64,000 bases of DNA from an uncultured Myxococcales bacterium. Lineage in GTDB: Bacteria > Myxococcota_A > Polyangia > Nannocystales > Nannocystaceae. This document shows positions 44,482 through 56,506 of the stretch, one piece after another (position 1 is the first letter of the stretch; every line of letters starts with the position of its first letter). The stretch covers positions 1 through 64,000 of the forward strand of contig CADEGN010000008.1 in the NCBI GenBank assembly GCA_902826865.1, given 5' to 3'. The position numbers were made by a program, and so were the translations under genes. The notes under the pieces are model-generated. The model searched no databases, was not told the origin of the DNA, and worked only from the letters and a program-made list of their open reading frames with translations.

Positions 44482-45165
44482 GTGGCCGATCAGCTCGTTA
44501 TCGAGGGACTCGAGATCGACTGCATCGTCGGCGTCCTGCCGCACGAACGCGAACACACGCAGCTCTTGCGCGTCGATCTCGCGGTCACGCGCGGATTGGC
44601 CCTGGCTGGCCGTAGTGGTCGCATCACCGACACCGTCGACTATGCGAGGATCGCCGATGAAGTCGCGGCACTGTTGCGTTTTCGTCGCTACCGGCTGCTC
44701 GAGAATGCAGCCGAAGAGCTCGCGGCGATGATCCTGGGCCTGCACGAAGGCAGCGAATCGGTGGATCTCAGGCTGACAAAGCCCGAAGCGATCTCGGGTG
44801 CGCGCGGGGCTGGCGTGAAAATCGAGCGACGTCCGAACGATTATCCGCGACGTCGAGAAACGCCCGATTGGGGCGAGGTCGAGGTGCTGCTCGAGACCCG
44901 CGAGGCGGGGCTGTACCTCCTTCATATCGCCGCCGGCCACGAGATCCCTGCGCACCACCACGCCGTCATGCGCGAGCTGGAGTGGTTGGTGGCCGGCGAG
45001 CTTCTGATCGAGGGTGAGACGCTGGTGGCGATGACGCCGCGGCAGTGGGACCACGGCCAAGTCCATGCATATCGCAACGCCAGTAGCCTCAAGGCGACGC
45101 TGTTCTGCTGCGACTGTCCACCCTTCATCCGCGACGACGAAATCGTGCGAGGGTCCAGCCGATGA
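44482..45165 (+). CDS. folB: Dihydroneopterin aldolase fused to a cupin domain
   Basis: A 227-residue two-domain protein. Residues 1-118 match FolB, which splits dihydroneopterin in folate or pterin synthesis: IVGVLPHEREHTQ near 15, TDTVDYARIADEV near 50, YRLLENAAEELA near 70 and LRLTKPEAI with the catalytic-region Lys near 97. Residues 130-227 are a cupin with GHEIPAHHHAVMRELEWLVA (H, H and E metal ligands, spacing G-x5-HxH-x4-E-x6-G) and HGQVHAYRN (third His). Fusion of FolB with a cupin is unusual. GTG 44482 is the only good start. Its stop overlaps the SDR gene by 4 bases. Confidence 0.9.
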   Translation: MADQLVIEGLEIDCIVGVLPHEREHTQLLRVDLAVTRGLALAGRSGRITDTVDYARIADEVAALLRFRRYRLLENAAEELAAMILGLHEGSESVDLRLTKPEAISGARGAGVKIERRPNDYPRRRETPDWGEVEVLLETREAGLYLLHIAAGHEIPAHHHAVMRELEWLVAGELLIEGETLVAMTPRQWDHGQVHAYRNASSLKATLFCCDCPPFIRDDEIVRGSSR

Positions 45166-45950
45166 GCGAGGCGAAGACGACCCGACAAGTGGCCACGAAC
45201 GGCGCCCATTCGGACGTCCCGCCAGGGGCAACGATTGTCGTGACGGGCGCCACGCGGGGCATCGGCCGCGAAGTTACGCGCCTGCTCGTGCGATTGGGTC
45301 ACGACGTCGTCGGTGTCTACCGACAGGACGTTGATGCAGCAGGCCGGCTACACGACGAACTCGGGAGTTCGGTGCGCATGGTCAAGACGGATCTCACCGA
45401 TCCCGAACAGGCCAATGCGCTAGCCATCGACGTCTCGCTCGGCGCCGCTCCGATCGCAGGCGTTGTGCTCGCGGCTGGAACCACACGAACCGAACCATTT
45501 GCTTCGTCCCGCGCGCCGGATCCAATATTCGAGCAGATCCGCGACAACCTATTGGCACCGCTTTGGCTGTTGCGATCGCTCTTGCGCGAGGGCGCGCTGG
45601 GATTTCCGGCGGCGGTCGTGTTCGTGGGCTCGAACGTCGCCCGTCGCGGCCTGGCCGAGAGGGCGAGCTACGCCGCGGCCAAAGGCGGCATCGAGAGCGC
45701 CACTCGATCTCTCGCGCGCGAGTTGGGTCCCCGCGGAATCCGCGTGAATACCGTCGCCCCGGGGTTGCTACGTACCGACATGACCAAGCGGATCGGCGAA
45801 GATGCGTTTTCTCGCTACGCAGCCGAGGTGCCTCTTGGTCGCGTTGGGCTGGCGTCCGACGTTGCCCCGCTGGTGGCGTTTCTCCTGGGAATCGAGTCGA
45901 GCTACATCACGGGCCAGGTGATCGATGTCGACGGCGGTTGGGCCTGCTGA
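45162..45950 (+). CDS. Short-chain dehydrogenase/reductase, FabG- or FolM-like
   Basis: A 262-residue SDR with nucleotide motif VTGATRGIGREV near 28, NNxG-type LAAGTT near 100, catalytic Tyr-x-x-x-Lys in ERASYAAAKGGIES near 170 and the C-terminal ITGQVIDVDGGW. It resembles 3-oxoacyl-ACP reductases. Coupling by an ATGA overlap to folB suggests a dihydromonapterin or pteridine reductase (FolM-like) role instead, a context-based inference. The first 22 residues before the Rossmann strand are longer than in FabG. Confidence 0.85.
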   Translation: MSEAKTTRQVATNGAHSDVPPGATIVVTGATRGIGREVTRLLVRLGHDVVGVYRQDVDAAGRLHDELGSSVRMVKTDLTDPEQANALAIDVSLGAAPIAGVVLAAGTTRTEPFASSRAPDPIFEQIRDNLLAPLWLLRSLLREGALGFPAAVVFVGSNVARRGLAERASYAAAKGGIESATRSLARELGPRGIRVNTVAPGLLRTDMTKRIGEDAFSRYAAEVPLGRVGLASDVAPLVAFLLGIESSYITGQVIDVDGGWAC

Positions 45951-46095
45951 GGGGCGCGCGAGCACCGAGCGGTGAAGCCCCGACGCGATAGTGGCGCGTT
46001 CCGCTCCGCTGGTACCGCAGGACTCGCAGCGGTACGCGACCACCCTACGACCGATCAGGTTGCCCGGGATGCGCGTAACCCTGGGGCGACGTCGT

Positions 46096-47442
46096 ATGAG
46101 CCACCCAGGGACGCAGCCGGCTTCCACAAACCTCGCGGATCGCTGGTTGCGATCCGTGGTGGATCGCTGTGGCGGACGGCTTGCCGGCCGCTATCGGCCC
46201 GTGCACGTGCTTGCCCAGGGCGGCATGGGTGTGGTTCTGCATGCGATCGACGAACGGCTGCAGCGCGACGTCGCAATCAAATTGTTGCGGCCCGAGTTCG
46301 CCGGTGATCCCGGGTTCGTCGAGCGTTTTTCCGCCGAGGCGCGTGCTTTGTCTCGGCTCCACCATCCGAATGTGGTGCAGATCATCGATGTGTCCGAGAT
46401 CGATCCCGCCACGCCGTTGTACGTGATGGAGTTCGTGCCCGGCGTGACGCTATCGCGTCGGCTCCGTCAGCGCGGGCGCATGCCCTGGGCCGAAGCCTTT
46501 GAGGTGTTGCAGCAACTCGCGGGCGCACTCGCAGCGATCCACCGCGCGGGTATCGTGCACCGAGACATCAAACCATCGAATATCATCTGTCTTGATCTCG
46601 ACGACGATCGCCTGCACATCAAGCTGATTGACTTTGGGATCGCTCTCCATGGCGGAGCCCCAAGATTGACTGCACCAGGTGAGATGATTGGGACGGTGGC
46701 GTACATGGCACCGGAGCAGTTCGCTGGCCTTGCCCTCGATGCCCGCACGGATGTCTACGCTTGGGGTGTGCTCGCGCTTGAAGTCGCCGCGGGGGCGTCG
46801 CCCGCTGAACTCTCGGGGGATGAGGAGCTCTGGGGTTCTCCCCTGCGTGAGGCCGCCGTGACGCTATTGGACGAGGCTCGTATCCCGCAGGGGGTCGCGG
46901 GCGTCATACGCCGCTGCCTTGCAGCTCGCGCCGAGGACCGCTTCACCGATATGGCGGAAGTTGCCCGCACCCTCAAGGCGCTCGACAACGGGGGCGCGCC
47001 GACGCTGACGTTTCAGCGCGACGACGCGGCGATCTGGACCCCCGAAGCCGCCGATGGCGCAGTCGCGGCCGCATCTACGAGCATCGAGGCGACCACGGCC
47101 GACGCTGTCGGCGAGTCGCAAACCCAGGTTGCGCCGCACGTGCCCCGCGACGTGCTCGCGAACGCGAAAGGCAGCTCTGCCGCAGGTCGCCCGCGATCGA
47201 CCATGGGCGAGGTGTTCGCGGTGACGATGCTCGCGACCATCCTCGTCGGTGGTGCCGCGTTGCTCGGGTATCAGCATTTCACGCGGCTGCCCACGCCGGT
47301 GCGCTCGGGCGCTTTCGCGGGGTTACCTGCGGCCGTGACGGCTGCGATCGACCCCGCGCGCGGAGTCCAACCGCCCGCCTCGCTGACCGCACCTGCCACG
47401 CCGCTGCCGCAGCCCAAAAGTGCGCCGCGCAACTCACCATGA
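46096..47442 (+). CDS. Membrane-bound Ser/Thr protein kinase
   Basis: A 448-residue PknB-type kinase. The kinase domain covers about 32-300 with LAQGGMGVV, Lys62 (VAIKLL), GIVHRDIKPSN (Asp156) and KLIDFGIA (Asp179), then GTVAYMAPEQF. A proline/alanine-rich linker precedes a single transmembrane helix near 380-398 (VTMLATILVGGAALLGY) and a short Pro-rich outer tail. ATG 46096 (MSHPGTQ) was chosen; the frame is open upstream to 45991. It follows the pterin operon by 145 bases and is probably independent. Confidence 0.92.
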   Translation: MSHPGTQPASTNLADRWLRSVVDRCGGRLAGRYRPVHVLAQGGMGVVLHAIDERLQRDVAIKLLRPEFAGDPGFVERFSAEARALSRLHHPNVVQIIDVSEIDPATPLYVMEFVPGVTLSRRLRQRGRMPWAEAFEVLQQLAGALAAIHRAGIVHRDIKPSNIICLDLDDDRLHIKLIDFGIALHGGAPRLTAPGEMIGTVAYMAPEQFAGLALDARTDVYAWGVLALEVAAGASPAELSGDEELWGSPLREAAVTLLDEARIPQGVAGVIRRCLAARAEDRFTDMAEVARTLKALDNGGAPTLTFQRDDAAIWTPEAADGAVAAASTSIEATTADAVGESQTQVAPHVPRDVLANAKGSSAAGRPRSTMGEVFAVTMLATILVGGAALLGYQHFTRLPTPVRSGAFAGLPAAVTAAIDPARGVQPPASLTAPATPLPQPKSAPRNSP

Positions 47443-47449
47443 TCGTCAC

Positions 47450-50004
<2,555 letters not shown>

Positions 50005-50008
<4 letters not shown>

Positions 50009-51030
50009 CACTTGCCCTGGATCCGCGCGATGAAGTCGTACGGATAACCGAGGTCGGGGGCGGAAATTTCGTCGAGCTTGCGCACGAAGTCGTCCGGGAG
50101 CTGGACATTCGCGGTCTCGAGGTTGTCGTCGAGCTGCGCGAGGGAGCGGGCGCCGAAGATCACCGATGTGACGCCTGGCTTGCGCATGAGCCAGCCGAGC
50201 GCAACCTGGGCCGGCGTTGCCCCGAGCTCAGCCGCAATCGTCACGAGGGCGTCGACGATGCGCCAGTTCTGCTCGGTATCGAGTCGACCCCACCGATCCT
50301 TCCACTGCTCGAGACGGCTGCCGGCTGGAGGGCGCTGACCACCGCGGTACTTGCCGGACAACAGTCCGCCCGCCAGTGGCGACCACGGCAAGATCCCGAG
50401 GCCGTGGTTGCGGCAGAGCGGCACGTGCTCGCGCTCGATCTCTCGCGACACCAGTGAGTACTGCGCCTGCAGCGAAACAAACGCAGACAGCCGTTGCTCG
50501 CGGCTGGTCCAGAGGCTATCGCATAGGCGATACGCAGCGTAGTTGCTCGCTCCGATGTAGAGCACCTTGCCCTGGCGCACGAGGTCGTCGAGCGCGCGGA
50601 GAGTTTCCTCTTCGGGCGTGTCGAAGTCCTGCATGTGGATCTGGTAAAGATCGATGCGATCGGTCTGTAGCCGCCGCAAGCTATCCTCGCACGCACGAAT
50701 GATGTGGTAGCGCGAAGCACCGGTCGCGTTGGGCCCCTTCCCCATGCGAAAGCGGAACTTGGTCGCAAGCACGAGCTCATCGCGCCGTTTGCTGCGGGCG
50801 AGCCAGCCGCCTATCACCCGTTCGGTCAGCCCCTCCTGGCCGTACACGTCTGCGGTGTCGAAGAAGTTCACGCCGCCATCGAGCGCGCGGCTCATGATTG
50901 TCCCGGCCGTCTGCTCATCGCACCCTACGGCGTGCATGAACGAGTTCTCGTCGGCCTCGCCGAACGTCATCGTCCCGAGGCAAAGCGTCGAGACTTGCAG
51001 GCCGCTTCGGCCCAGGGTGCGGTATTGCAT
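50005..51030 (-). CDS. Aldo/keto reductase
   Basis: A 341-residue (beta/alpha)8 oxidoreductase. The tetrad is visible: Asp and Tyr in NFFDTADVYG, Lys in LVLATKFRF and His in LYQIHMQD. It also has the NADPH-loop signature ILPWSPLAGGLLSGKYRG near 230. Length and YAKR-type features match AKR family 11/14-like proteins. The substrate is unknown. ATG 51030 (MQYRTLGRSG) starts the typical N-terminal strand. It is the first gene of a two-gene unit with hrpB (GTGA overlap), diverging from feoA. Confidence 0.92.
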
Positions 51031-51234
51031 CTCGTACGACTCCGTCGAGGGACGCCCGAACCTACAGCTCGCGCCCGAGCCTCGCAACGAGACGATTGCC
51101 CGGATGGCTTACATGCGACAGCCCGGAAGACGGGTGGTGCCATGGGGCGAGGCCCGGCGAATGGTCGGTCCGTGACCCTGCTCCCATCGCGACGGGTGCT
51201 TGACCGGCTTCCCGCGCCCACCGATGCTCTCCTC

Positions 51235-51462
51235 ATGCCTGAGCGGACGCTGGCTGCGCTTTCGGTAGGCGAGGCCGCTACCGTGCGCGAAGTTGGAGGA
51301 GATGGCACATTGGCCGTCCGCCTGCTCGAGATGGGGTTTGTTCCCGGCACGTCGGTGAAACTCGTGAAACTAGCGCCGCTCGGCGATCCGATGCAGTTCG
51401 AGGTTCGCGGCTACCATCTCTCGCTTCGCCGCGCGGAAGCGGCGCGGATACGGGTGCTGTGA
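51235..51462 (+). CDS. feoA: Ferrous iron transport protein FeoA
   Basis: A 75-residue SH3-like FeoA: LSVGEAATVREVGG at the N-terminus, LLEMGFVPGTSVKLVKLAPLGDP in the core and RGYHLSLRRAEAARI at the end. It supports FeoB in Fe(II) uptake at the cytoplasmic side. ATG 51235 was chosen as it gives the family length. The stop overlaps the feoB GTG by 4 bases. Confidence 0.93.
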   Translation: MPERTLAALSVGEAATVREVGGDGTLAVRLLEMGFVPGTSVKLVKLAPLGDPMQFEVRGYHLSLRRAEAARIRVL

Positions 51463-53543
51463 GCCGGGAGGTCAAGCCAATTCGCGTCGCCCTCGCCGGC
51501 AATCCCAACGTCGGCAAGACGAGCCTGTTCAACGAGCTCACCGGTTCGCGGCATCGGGTTGGCAATTACGCTGGTGTGACCGTCGAACGCCGCGAAGGGG
51601 ATCTTGCGGACGGGTTAGCTGCGTCCGCCAAGGTGACGCTGCTGGATCTTCCCGGCACATATAGCCTGTCGCCGACTTCTGAGGACGAGGCGCTTGCGTA
51701 TCGCGTGCTTACCGGCGAGGGGGAGCCCGCGCCCGATGCCGTGTTGCTGGTGGTCGACGCCACGAACCTAGCCCGCAACCTTTATCTTGCGCTGCAACTG
51801 CTCGAGCTCGGTCGTCCGCTCGTTGTGGCGCTCAACATGGTTGACGATGCTCGGGCCCTTGGGCTTCCGAGCGATGCCGCGTCGCTCGCCGACGCACTCG
51901 GTGTGTCGGTGGTCGCTACAGTTGCGCGCACTGGCGAAGGAGTTTCGCAATTGGCGGCCGCCCTGGCTCAAGCCGAGTCCGCCGAGCACGAACCGCGGCT
52001 GGCCGCGCCCGGGCCTGATCACGTTGCGCTGTGCGAAACGCTTGCATGCCTCGGTGGCGACAGTGCCCGGGCACGCTGGTTGCTAACCGCGGGGGTGGCC
52101 GGGACTGCCGCACAGTTCGGTGCCACGGCTACGGAACTTGAGCGCCTGGCTGCGGTGGATGACGCGAAGGCGCGGCGAGCGTGTCAGGAGCTCGTCGCCA
52201 CCCGCTATGCCGAGATCGAGCAGATGCTCGTCCGGCTCGGCTCCCGGCGCAGCGACGCCGGCGCGCCCGCGATGACGCGGTCGCAGCAGATCGATCGGGT
52301 CCTCACCCATCGAGCGCTTGGGCTTGTCATCTTCGCCGCGGTGATGAGCGTCGTGTTTGTTTCGATCTTCACGTGGGCACAGCCACTCATGGATGCGATC
52401 GAGGCCGGCTTCGGCGCTCTGTCGAGCTCAATCGGCGATGCGCTCGGGCCAGGTATGTTAACCGACCTCGTCACCCAGGGTGTGATCGCCGGCGCCGGCA
52501 ACGTGGTGGTCTTCGTTCCACAGATTGCGCTGCTATTTCTGTTTCTCGGTCTCCTCGAGGACAGCGGCTACATGGCTCGCGCCGCCTTCTTGATGGATCG
52601 GATCATGGCCCGACTCGGGCTGCACGGCCGCGCTTTCATTCCGCTGCTCTCCGGTTACGCGTGCGCGATTCCAGCGATTCTTGGCACGCGGACGATTTCG
52701 AGCTTCAAGGATCGTCTCGTGACGATCCTTATGATCCCTTATATGAGCTGCTCGGCGCGGCTGCCGATCTACAGCCTCGTGATCGGTGCGCTTTTTGTCA
52801 CGGCTGACGAAGGAGCCTCCGGGGATCTGGAGCGCGGCGGGATTCTCCTAGGGATGTACGCGCTCTCCACCGCGTCGGCATTGTTCGTGGGTTGGTTGTA
52901 CAAGCGAACGATCCTTACGAGCCCAACACCACCCTTGGTCCTCGAGTTGCCCCCGTATCGCTTGCCGCGGGTGCGCAATACCCTGCTCATCGTTTACGAT
53001 CGCACGGCGGATTTCGTTCGCAATGCGGGCACGGTGATCGTCATGCTGACGATAGTGTTGTGGGGGCTGCTCAGCTTTCCCCGCGACCAAACAGGTGCCG
53101 GTGGAGAGGGGCCGACCCGGATCGCCGAGAGCTGGGGTGGCCGGGCCGCCCGGACACTCGAGCCGGCACTCGAACCGATCGGCCAGGATTGGCGGATGGG
53201 CGTCGGAATCATCGGGAGCTTCGCCGCGCGCGAGGTGTTGGTAGGGACGCTTGGGCTTGTCTATGGCATGGAAGCCGACGACGACGATCCCGTCGAGCTG
53301 CGGCGAGCGATCCGCGAGGACCGCGATAGCGCAACCGGCAAACCCCGGTACACACGCCTTTCGGGCCTAGCGCTCATGGTCTTCTTCGTCTATGCGTGCC
53401 AGTGCATGTCGACGCTGTCGGTTGTCCGCCGTGAGACGAGGTCGTGGCGGTGGCCGGCATTCATGTTCGTGTCGATGACGGCGTTGGCTTACCTCGCCGC
53501 GCTGGTCGTGTATCAAGGTGGTCGGTTGCTCGGATACGCCTGA
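51459..53543 (+). CDS. feoB: Ferrous iron transporter FeoB
   Basis: A 694-residue Fe(II) permease with an N-terminal GTPase: GNPNVGKTS near 12 (G1), DLPGTYSLSP near 65 (G3) and ALNMVD near 127 (G4). A helical insertion follows, then about nine membrane helices with two Gate-type segments (VFVPQIALLFLFLGLLEDSG and FIPLLSGYACAIPAILGTRT). GTG 51459 overlaps feoA. No FeoC is present. Length is slightly shorter than E. coli FeoB (773). A hairpin at 53638-53661 may end the operon. Confidence 0.96.
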   Translation: MSREVKPIRVALAGNPNVGKTSLFNELTGSRHRVGNYAGVTVERREGDLADGLAASAKVTLLDLPGTYSLSPTSEDEALAYRVLTGEGEPAPDAVLLVVDATNLARNLYLALQLLELGRPLVVALNMVDDARALGLPSDAASLADALGVSVVATVARTGEGVSQLAAALAQAESAEHEPRLAAPGPDHVALCETLACLGGDSARARWLLTAGVAGTAAQFGATATELERLAAVDDAKARRACQELVATRYAEIEQMLVRLGSRRSDAGAPAMTRSQQIDRVLTHRALGLVIFAAVMSVVFVSIFTWAQPLMDAIEAGFGALSSSIGDALGPGMLTDLVTQGVIAGAGNVVVFVPQIALLFLFLGLLEDSGYMARAAFLMDRIMARLGLHGRAFIPLLSGYACAIPAILGTRTISSFKDRLVTILMIPYMSCSARLPIYSLVIGALFVTADEGASGDLERGGILLGMYALSTASALFVGWLYKRTILTSPTPPLVLELPPYRLPRVRNTLLIVYDRTADFVRNAGTVIVMLTIVLWGLLSFPRDQTGAGGEGPTRIAESWGGRAARTLEPALEPIGQDWRMGVGIIGSFAAREVLVGTLGLVYGMEADDDDPVELRRAIREDRDSATGKPRYTRLSGLALMVFFVYACQCMSTLSVVRRETRSWRWPAFMFVSMTALAYLAALVVYQGGRLLGYA

Positions 53544-53928
53544 ATGCTGCGCCGCTGAGCGTGCGGCGCGCCCCAGCGCACCGTGACGGGAACTGGCCGC
53601 GTGTTGTTCCGGCGTTCCACGGTTGTGATGAAACCCCCCACACGCGTACGGTCGCGTGTGGATCGTGGGCCTTGCTCGATTCCGCCAAGGTGGCGCGAAG
53701 CTGCTCGCTCTCGACCCGTCGAGCGCGCAAGGGCGCGCCAGACCGGCGATCGCGGCGTTGTCTCGGTCGCCGCGCTTGATCCTGGAAGCGGGCCTCGGCA
53801 TGGTGTTTGGCGCGAGGTGGTCGCCGAACGTAAATTCGCCTGGGCGTCCGATGAAGGGGTGTTCGGCGGGCGAGGCAAGCTGAGGCCGACGGCCTCGCGC
53901 CCGGCGAGGTCCGCAAAGAACGGTGGGG
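53544..53928. other. Intergenic stretch between feoB and the S1-GGDEF gene
   Basis: These 385 bases contain a perfect 9-bp hairpin (53638-53661) and no convincing gene. The rest should hold the promoter of the diguanylate cyclase gene. No Fur-box-like sequence was identified, though a reliable search by eye is not possible. Confidence 0.5.
53638..53661 (+). terminator. Hairpin downstream of feoB
   Basis: CCACACGCG-TACGGT-CGCGTGTGG forms a perfect 9-bp stem with a 6-base loop, 95 bases past the feoB stop. No T-run follows on the plus strand, so it could instead be a regulatory or RNA-stability element. Confidence 0.35.
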
Positions 53929-55440
53929 ATGGGCGCGGACACCGACCAACGAGCTGAGGCGATGCGCAAGCAGCTCGTGGTCGGTGACGAGCTCCACGGA
54001 ACTGTGGAGTCGATCGATGCCGCCGGGGTCGTCGTTGATCTCAACGGTCTAAAGGGGCTCGTTGACCTCGCGGAACTCAGCGACCGCCCCTTCGTTTCCC
54101 CATTCGAGGTGGTGTCGGTTGGTGAGCGCGTGCGTGTAAAAGTGCTGGCGATCGACCCCGGTGAAGGGAGTGACAAGCGAGCGCGCCTCTCGATGAGAGC
54201 GCTCGCGCCCGCCCTGCTCGCGCGAACCACCCCGTTTGCTCAACTCCTTGGCTTCGCCCGGATTCGCTACATCGTGCTGCTTCTGCCGGGCGTGATCCTC
54301 GTGGCCGCGCTGCTCGTGGGCTATTCCGCCAGCGATAGCAACTGGAAGTCCGCGCAAGCGGCCCTCGAGCGTGCCCACACGGTGTCCAATGCGGCGCTCG
54401 AGCTCAAGTTCCAGAGCGCTGACCTCAACGGGTGGCAGACGGCCTACGCCCTGGATTTCGCGAGACGCTCTCCGGCCGCCGTGCCGCTCCTCCGGCGGCA
54501 GGAGTTCCTCGCATCGACGCGGAGGTTCGGCAAACAGATGGACGAGGTTCGTCGTCTGCTCAGGACCCGCGAGGAAGAGGCGACGATGGCGGAGCTCGTG
54601 GAGACGTTCAGGGCCTTCATGGCCGCCGACGTGGAGATCTTCGCGGCTTTTCAGAGCGGAGACCCCGAACGAGTTCGACTCGCGCATGACGACGTGTTGG
54701 GCGCGGAGATCGACCGGTTCGAGAAAATTGCCCGATTGACCGACACCCTGGTGGCATTGATCCAGGAGCGAACCCAAGAGAGCCTTGACGTTTCCGATCA
54801 GACTTCGGCGCGCATTCGGATGCAACTTTGGGGAATAGGCGCACTCGGGCTCATCTTTTCTGCGGTCCTGACCCTGTTGTTGCTGAAGTCGATGCGCCGG
54901 ACCGATGCTCTCGTCGTCGAGCTACGCAAGGAAGCTCATACGGATGCGTTGACGGGCCTACCCAACCGCCGCACCTGGGACCAGCGAATCGGCGCAGAGC
55001 TGGCCCGTGCCGAGCGGCTTTCTTACCCGCTTTGCCTGGTGGTTATCGACTTGGACCGCTTCAAGCAGTTCAACGATGAGCACGGTCATGTCGAGGGTGA
55101 CAGGCTGCTTCGGTCCGCTGCACGAGCGTGGAGCGAGATGATCCGCGAGGGTGACCTGCTTGCGCGCCTCGGCGGCGAGGAGTTTGCGCTTCTGCTGCCA
55201 GGGTGCGGCCTAGCCGATGCGCGGATCCTCGTCGACCGGCTGCGGTCAGTCACGCCCTCAGGTGAAACCTTCTCGGCCGGGCTTGCTTTGTGGGCCCGCC
55301 AAGAGACCGCGGTTGAGCTGTTCCTGCGGGCCGACGCCGCCTTGTATCAGGCGAAGGTCCTCGGGCGGGACCGAACAGAGATCGCGCCAGAACCCAGCTC
55401 GTCGGGGGCGCCGGTCACACCGATCCAGAACTTGGGTTGA
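53929..55440 (+). CDS. Diguanylate cyclase with N-terminal S1 RNA-binding domain
   Basis: A 503-residue membrane protein with an unusual order: a cytoplasmic S1-like domain at about 17-90 (VGDELHGTVESIDAAGVVVDL, LVDLAELS, VVSVGERVRVKVLAIDP), a first membrane helix near 114-134, a periplasmic helical sensor to about 300, a second helix near 300-322 and a GGDEF domain to the end. The GGEEF active site lies at 415-419 and an RxxD inhibitory site (REGD) five residues before it. It should make cyclic di-GMP and be product-inhibited. S1 modules usually bind RNA. ATG 53929 has GGTGGGG upstream; ATG 53962 is also possible. Confidence 0.9.
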   Translation: MGADTDQRAEAMRKQLVVGDELHGTVESIDAAGVVVDLNGLKGLVDLAELSDRPFVSPFEVVSVGERVRVKVLAIDPGEGSDKRARLSMRALAPALLARTTPFAQLLGFARIRYIVLLLPGVILVAALLVGYSASDSNWKSAQAALERAHTVSNAALELKFQSADLNGWQTAYALDFARRSPAAVPLLRRQEFLASTRRFGKQMDEVRRLLRTREEEATMAELVETFRAFMAADVEIFAAFQSGDPERVRLAHDDVLGAEIDRFEKIARLTDTLVALIQERTQESLDVSDQTSARIRMQLWGIGALGLIFSAVLTLLLLKSMRRTDALVVELRKEAHTDALTGLPNRRTWDQRIGAELARAERLSYPLCLVVIDLDRFKQFNDEHGHVEGDRLLRSAARAWSEMIREGDLLARLGGEEFALLLPGCGLADARILVDRLRSVTPSGETFSAGLALWARQETAVELFLRADAALYQAKVLGRDRTEIAPEPSSSGAPVTPIQNLG

Positions 55441-55468
55441 GTCGCAGTGTGACGGGGTACACGGCAAC

Positions 55469-56506
55469 TCAGAAGCGAGCCCGCACGTACACGCCGGCCT
55501 CGCGTGGACCGACGAGCAGGGAAACCTGATGCTGGGGACGCACGACTTCGCGACGCCGGTTGAGGATCAGCATCGTCACACCGGTGGTCACGGCGACACC
55601 TCCGACCACAAACATCCCGATCGAAGCACCGCTCAACGAACGCGCCTGCCCGCGAAGATCTCGTACCGTCTCCGGGACGTCAGCGGCGTTGCACCCCTGC
55701 GGGCAAAGATCGCTGATTTCTCGGTCGAATCGGCGCGCGCGCGCGACTGCGGAAATGCGCAGTGCGCCGCCGATAACGCCCACTGCGACGCCTGCGGCGA
55801 GCGGCAGGAGCGGAACCCATACCTTCCACCTACGTTCGAGTCGGGTTGACGCCTTGGGCGGCCTGAGCTCCACGAGCTCGCGCGTGCTTTCGCCAGCTCG
55901 CAGATCGAGCGAGCGCGTGAGGGGAACATACCCGGGTTTCTCCGCGACGATCTGATGTTCCCCAGGAATGAGATGCTGCTCCGTCGTCGCGGGGCATCGC
56001 AGCAGGTGTTTGCCGTCGAGTGTTACGTCGACGCCGGCTTGAACACATCGAATCTGCAGGCGGGCGAGACGGCCTTCCAGGAGTTTCGCGTAGGTTTGCG
56101 CCTGCGTGCGAAAATCGCCACCGAGGGTTTCGGCGCTGCGCTCGAGGGCCTGACGCAGATGCGCAAGCGCCTGCACTGGCTGATCGAGGTTGATCAGGCA
56201 AACGGCGAGGTTGAAGTGAATCGCCGGGTGTTCCCACAACGCTAGGGCGTCACGGTAGTAGCGTGCCGCATCCGCGAATCGGTCGCGCTCGAACTCGCCG
56301 TTGCCCATCAGAAACAAGCCGCGCGCCTTTTGCCGGTCATCTTCCGGCGCTTCAGGTTCCGCGTCGGGCTCGGTTGGTGGAAGCGCGGGCTGACCATTTG
56401 CTGGGTCGCTCGCTGACGCGTGCTCGGTGGCATCTTCCCCGAAGATCTCGGGAGATGTAAGTGCAGCCAGCACTCCTCCGACCCAGCTGGCAACAATCGT
56501 GGACAT
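55469..56506 (-). CDS. TPR-PEGA membrane protein
   Basis: A 345-residue protein with an N-terminal hydrophobic segment (ASWVGGVLAALTS), an acidic Pro-rich linker and TPR repeats at about 65-140 (YYRDALALWEHPAIHFNLAV and a following repeat). A PEGA-like domain (QAGVDVTLDGKHLLRC) is near 155-225. Two C-terminal membrane helices follow (VWVPLLPLAAGVAVGVIGGAL and GMFVVGGVAVTTGVTMLI). Such proteins are frequent in myxobacteria, often with Ser/Thr kinases. ATG 56506 was chosen. It converges with the S1-GGDEF gene, 28 bases apart. Confidence 0.85.
   Translation of the reverse strand: MSTIVASWVGGVLAALTSPEIFGEDATEHASASDPANGQPALPPTEPDAEPEAPEDDRQKARGLFLMGNGEFERDRFADAARYYRDALALWEHPAIHFNLAVCLINLDQPVQALAHLRQALERSAETLGGDFRTQAQTYAKLLEGRLARLQIRCVQAGVDVTLDGKHLLRCPATTEQHLIPGEHQIVAEKPGYVPLTRSLDLRAGESTRELVELRPPKASTRLERRWKVWVPLLPLAAGVAVGVIGGALRISAVARARRFDREISDLCPQGCNAADVPETVRDLRGQARSLSGASIGMFVVGGVAVTTGVTMLILNRRREVVRPQHQVSLLVGPREAGVYVRARF

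Noticed and set aside
43639-45231. Long antisense open frame of about 530 codons across the folB region
   Set aside because: It lies opposite folB-cupin and the 3' part of the cysteine-rich gene. No motif is seen; such frames are expected in DNA with very high GC3.
53367-54230. Antisense open frame of about 287 codons over the feoB end and S1 domain
   Set aside because: Arg/Ala/Pro-rich with no domain, overlapping two confident genes.
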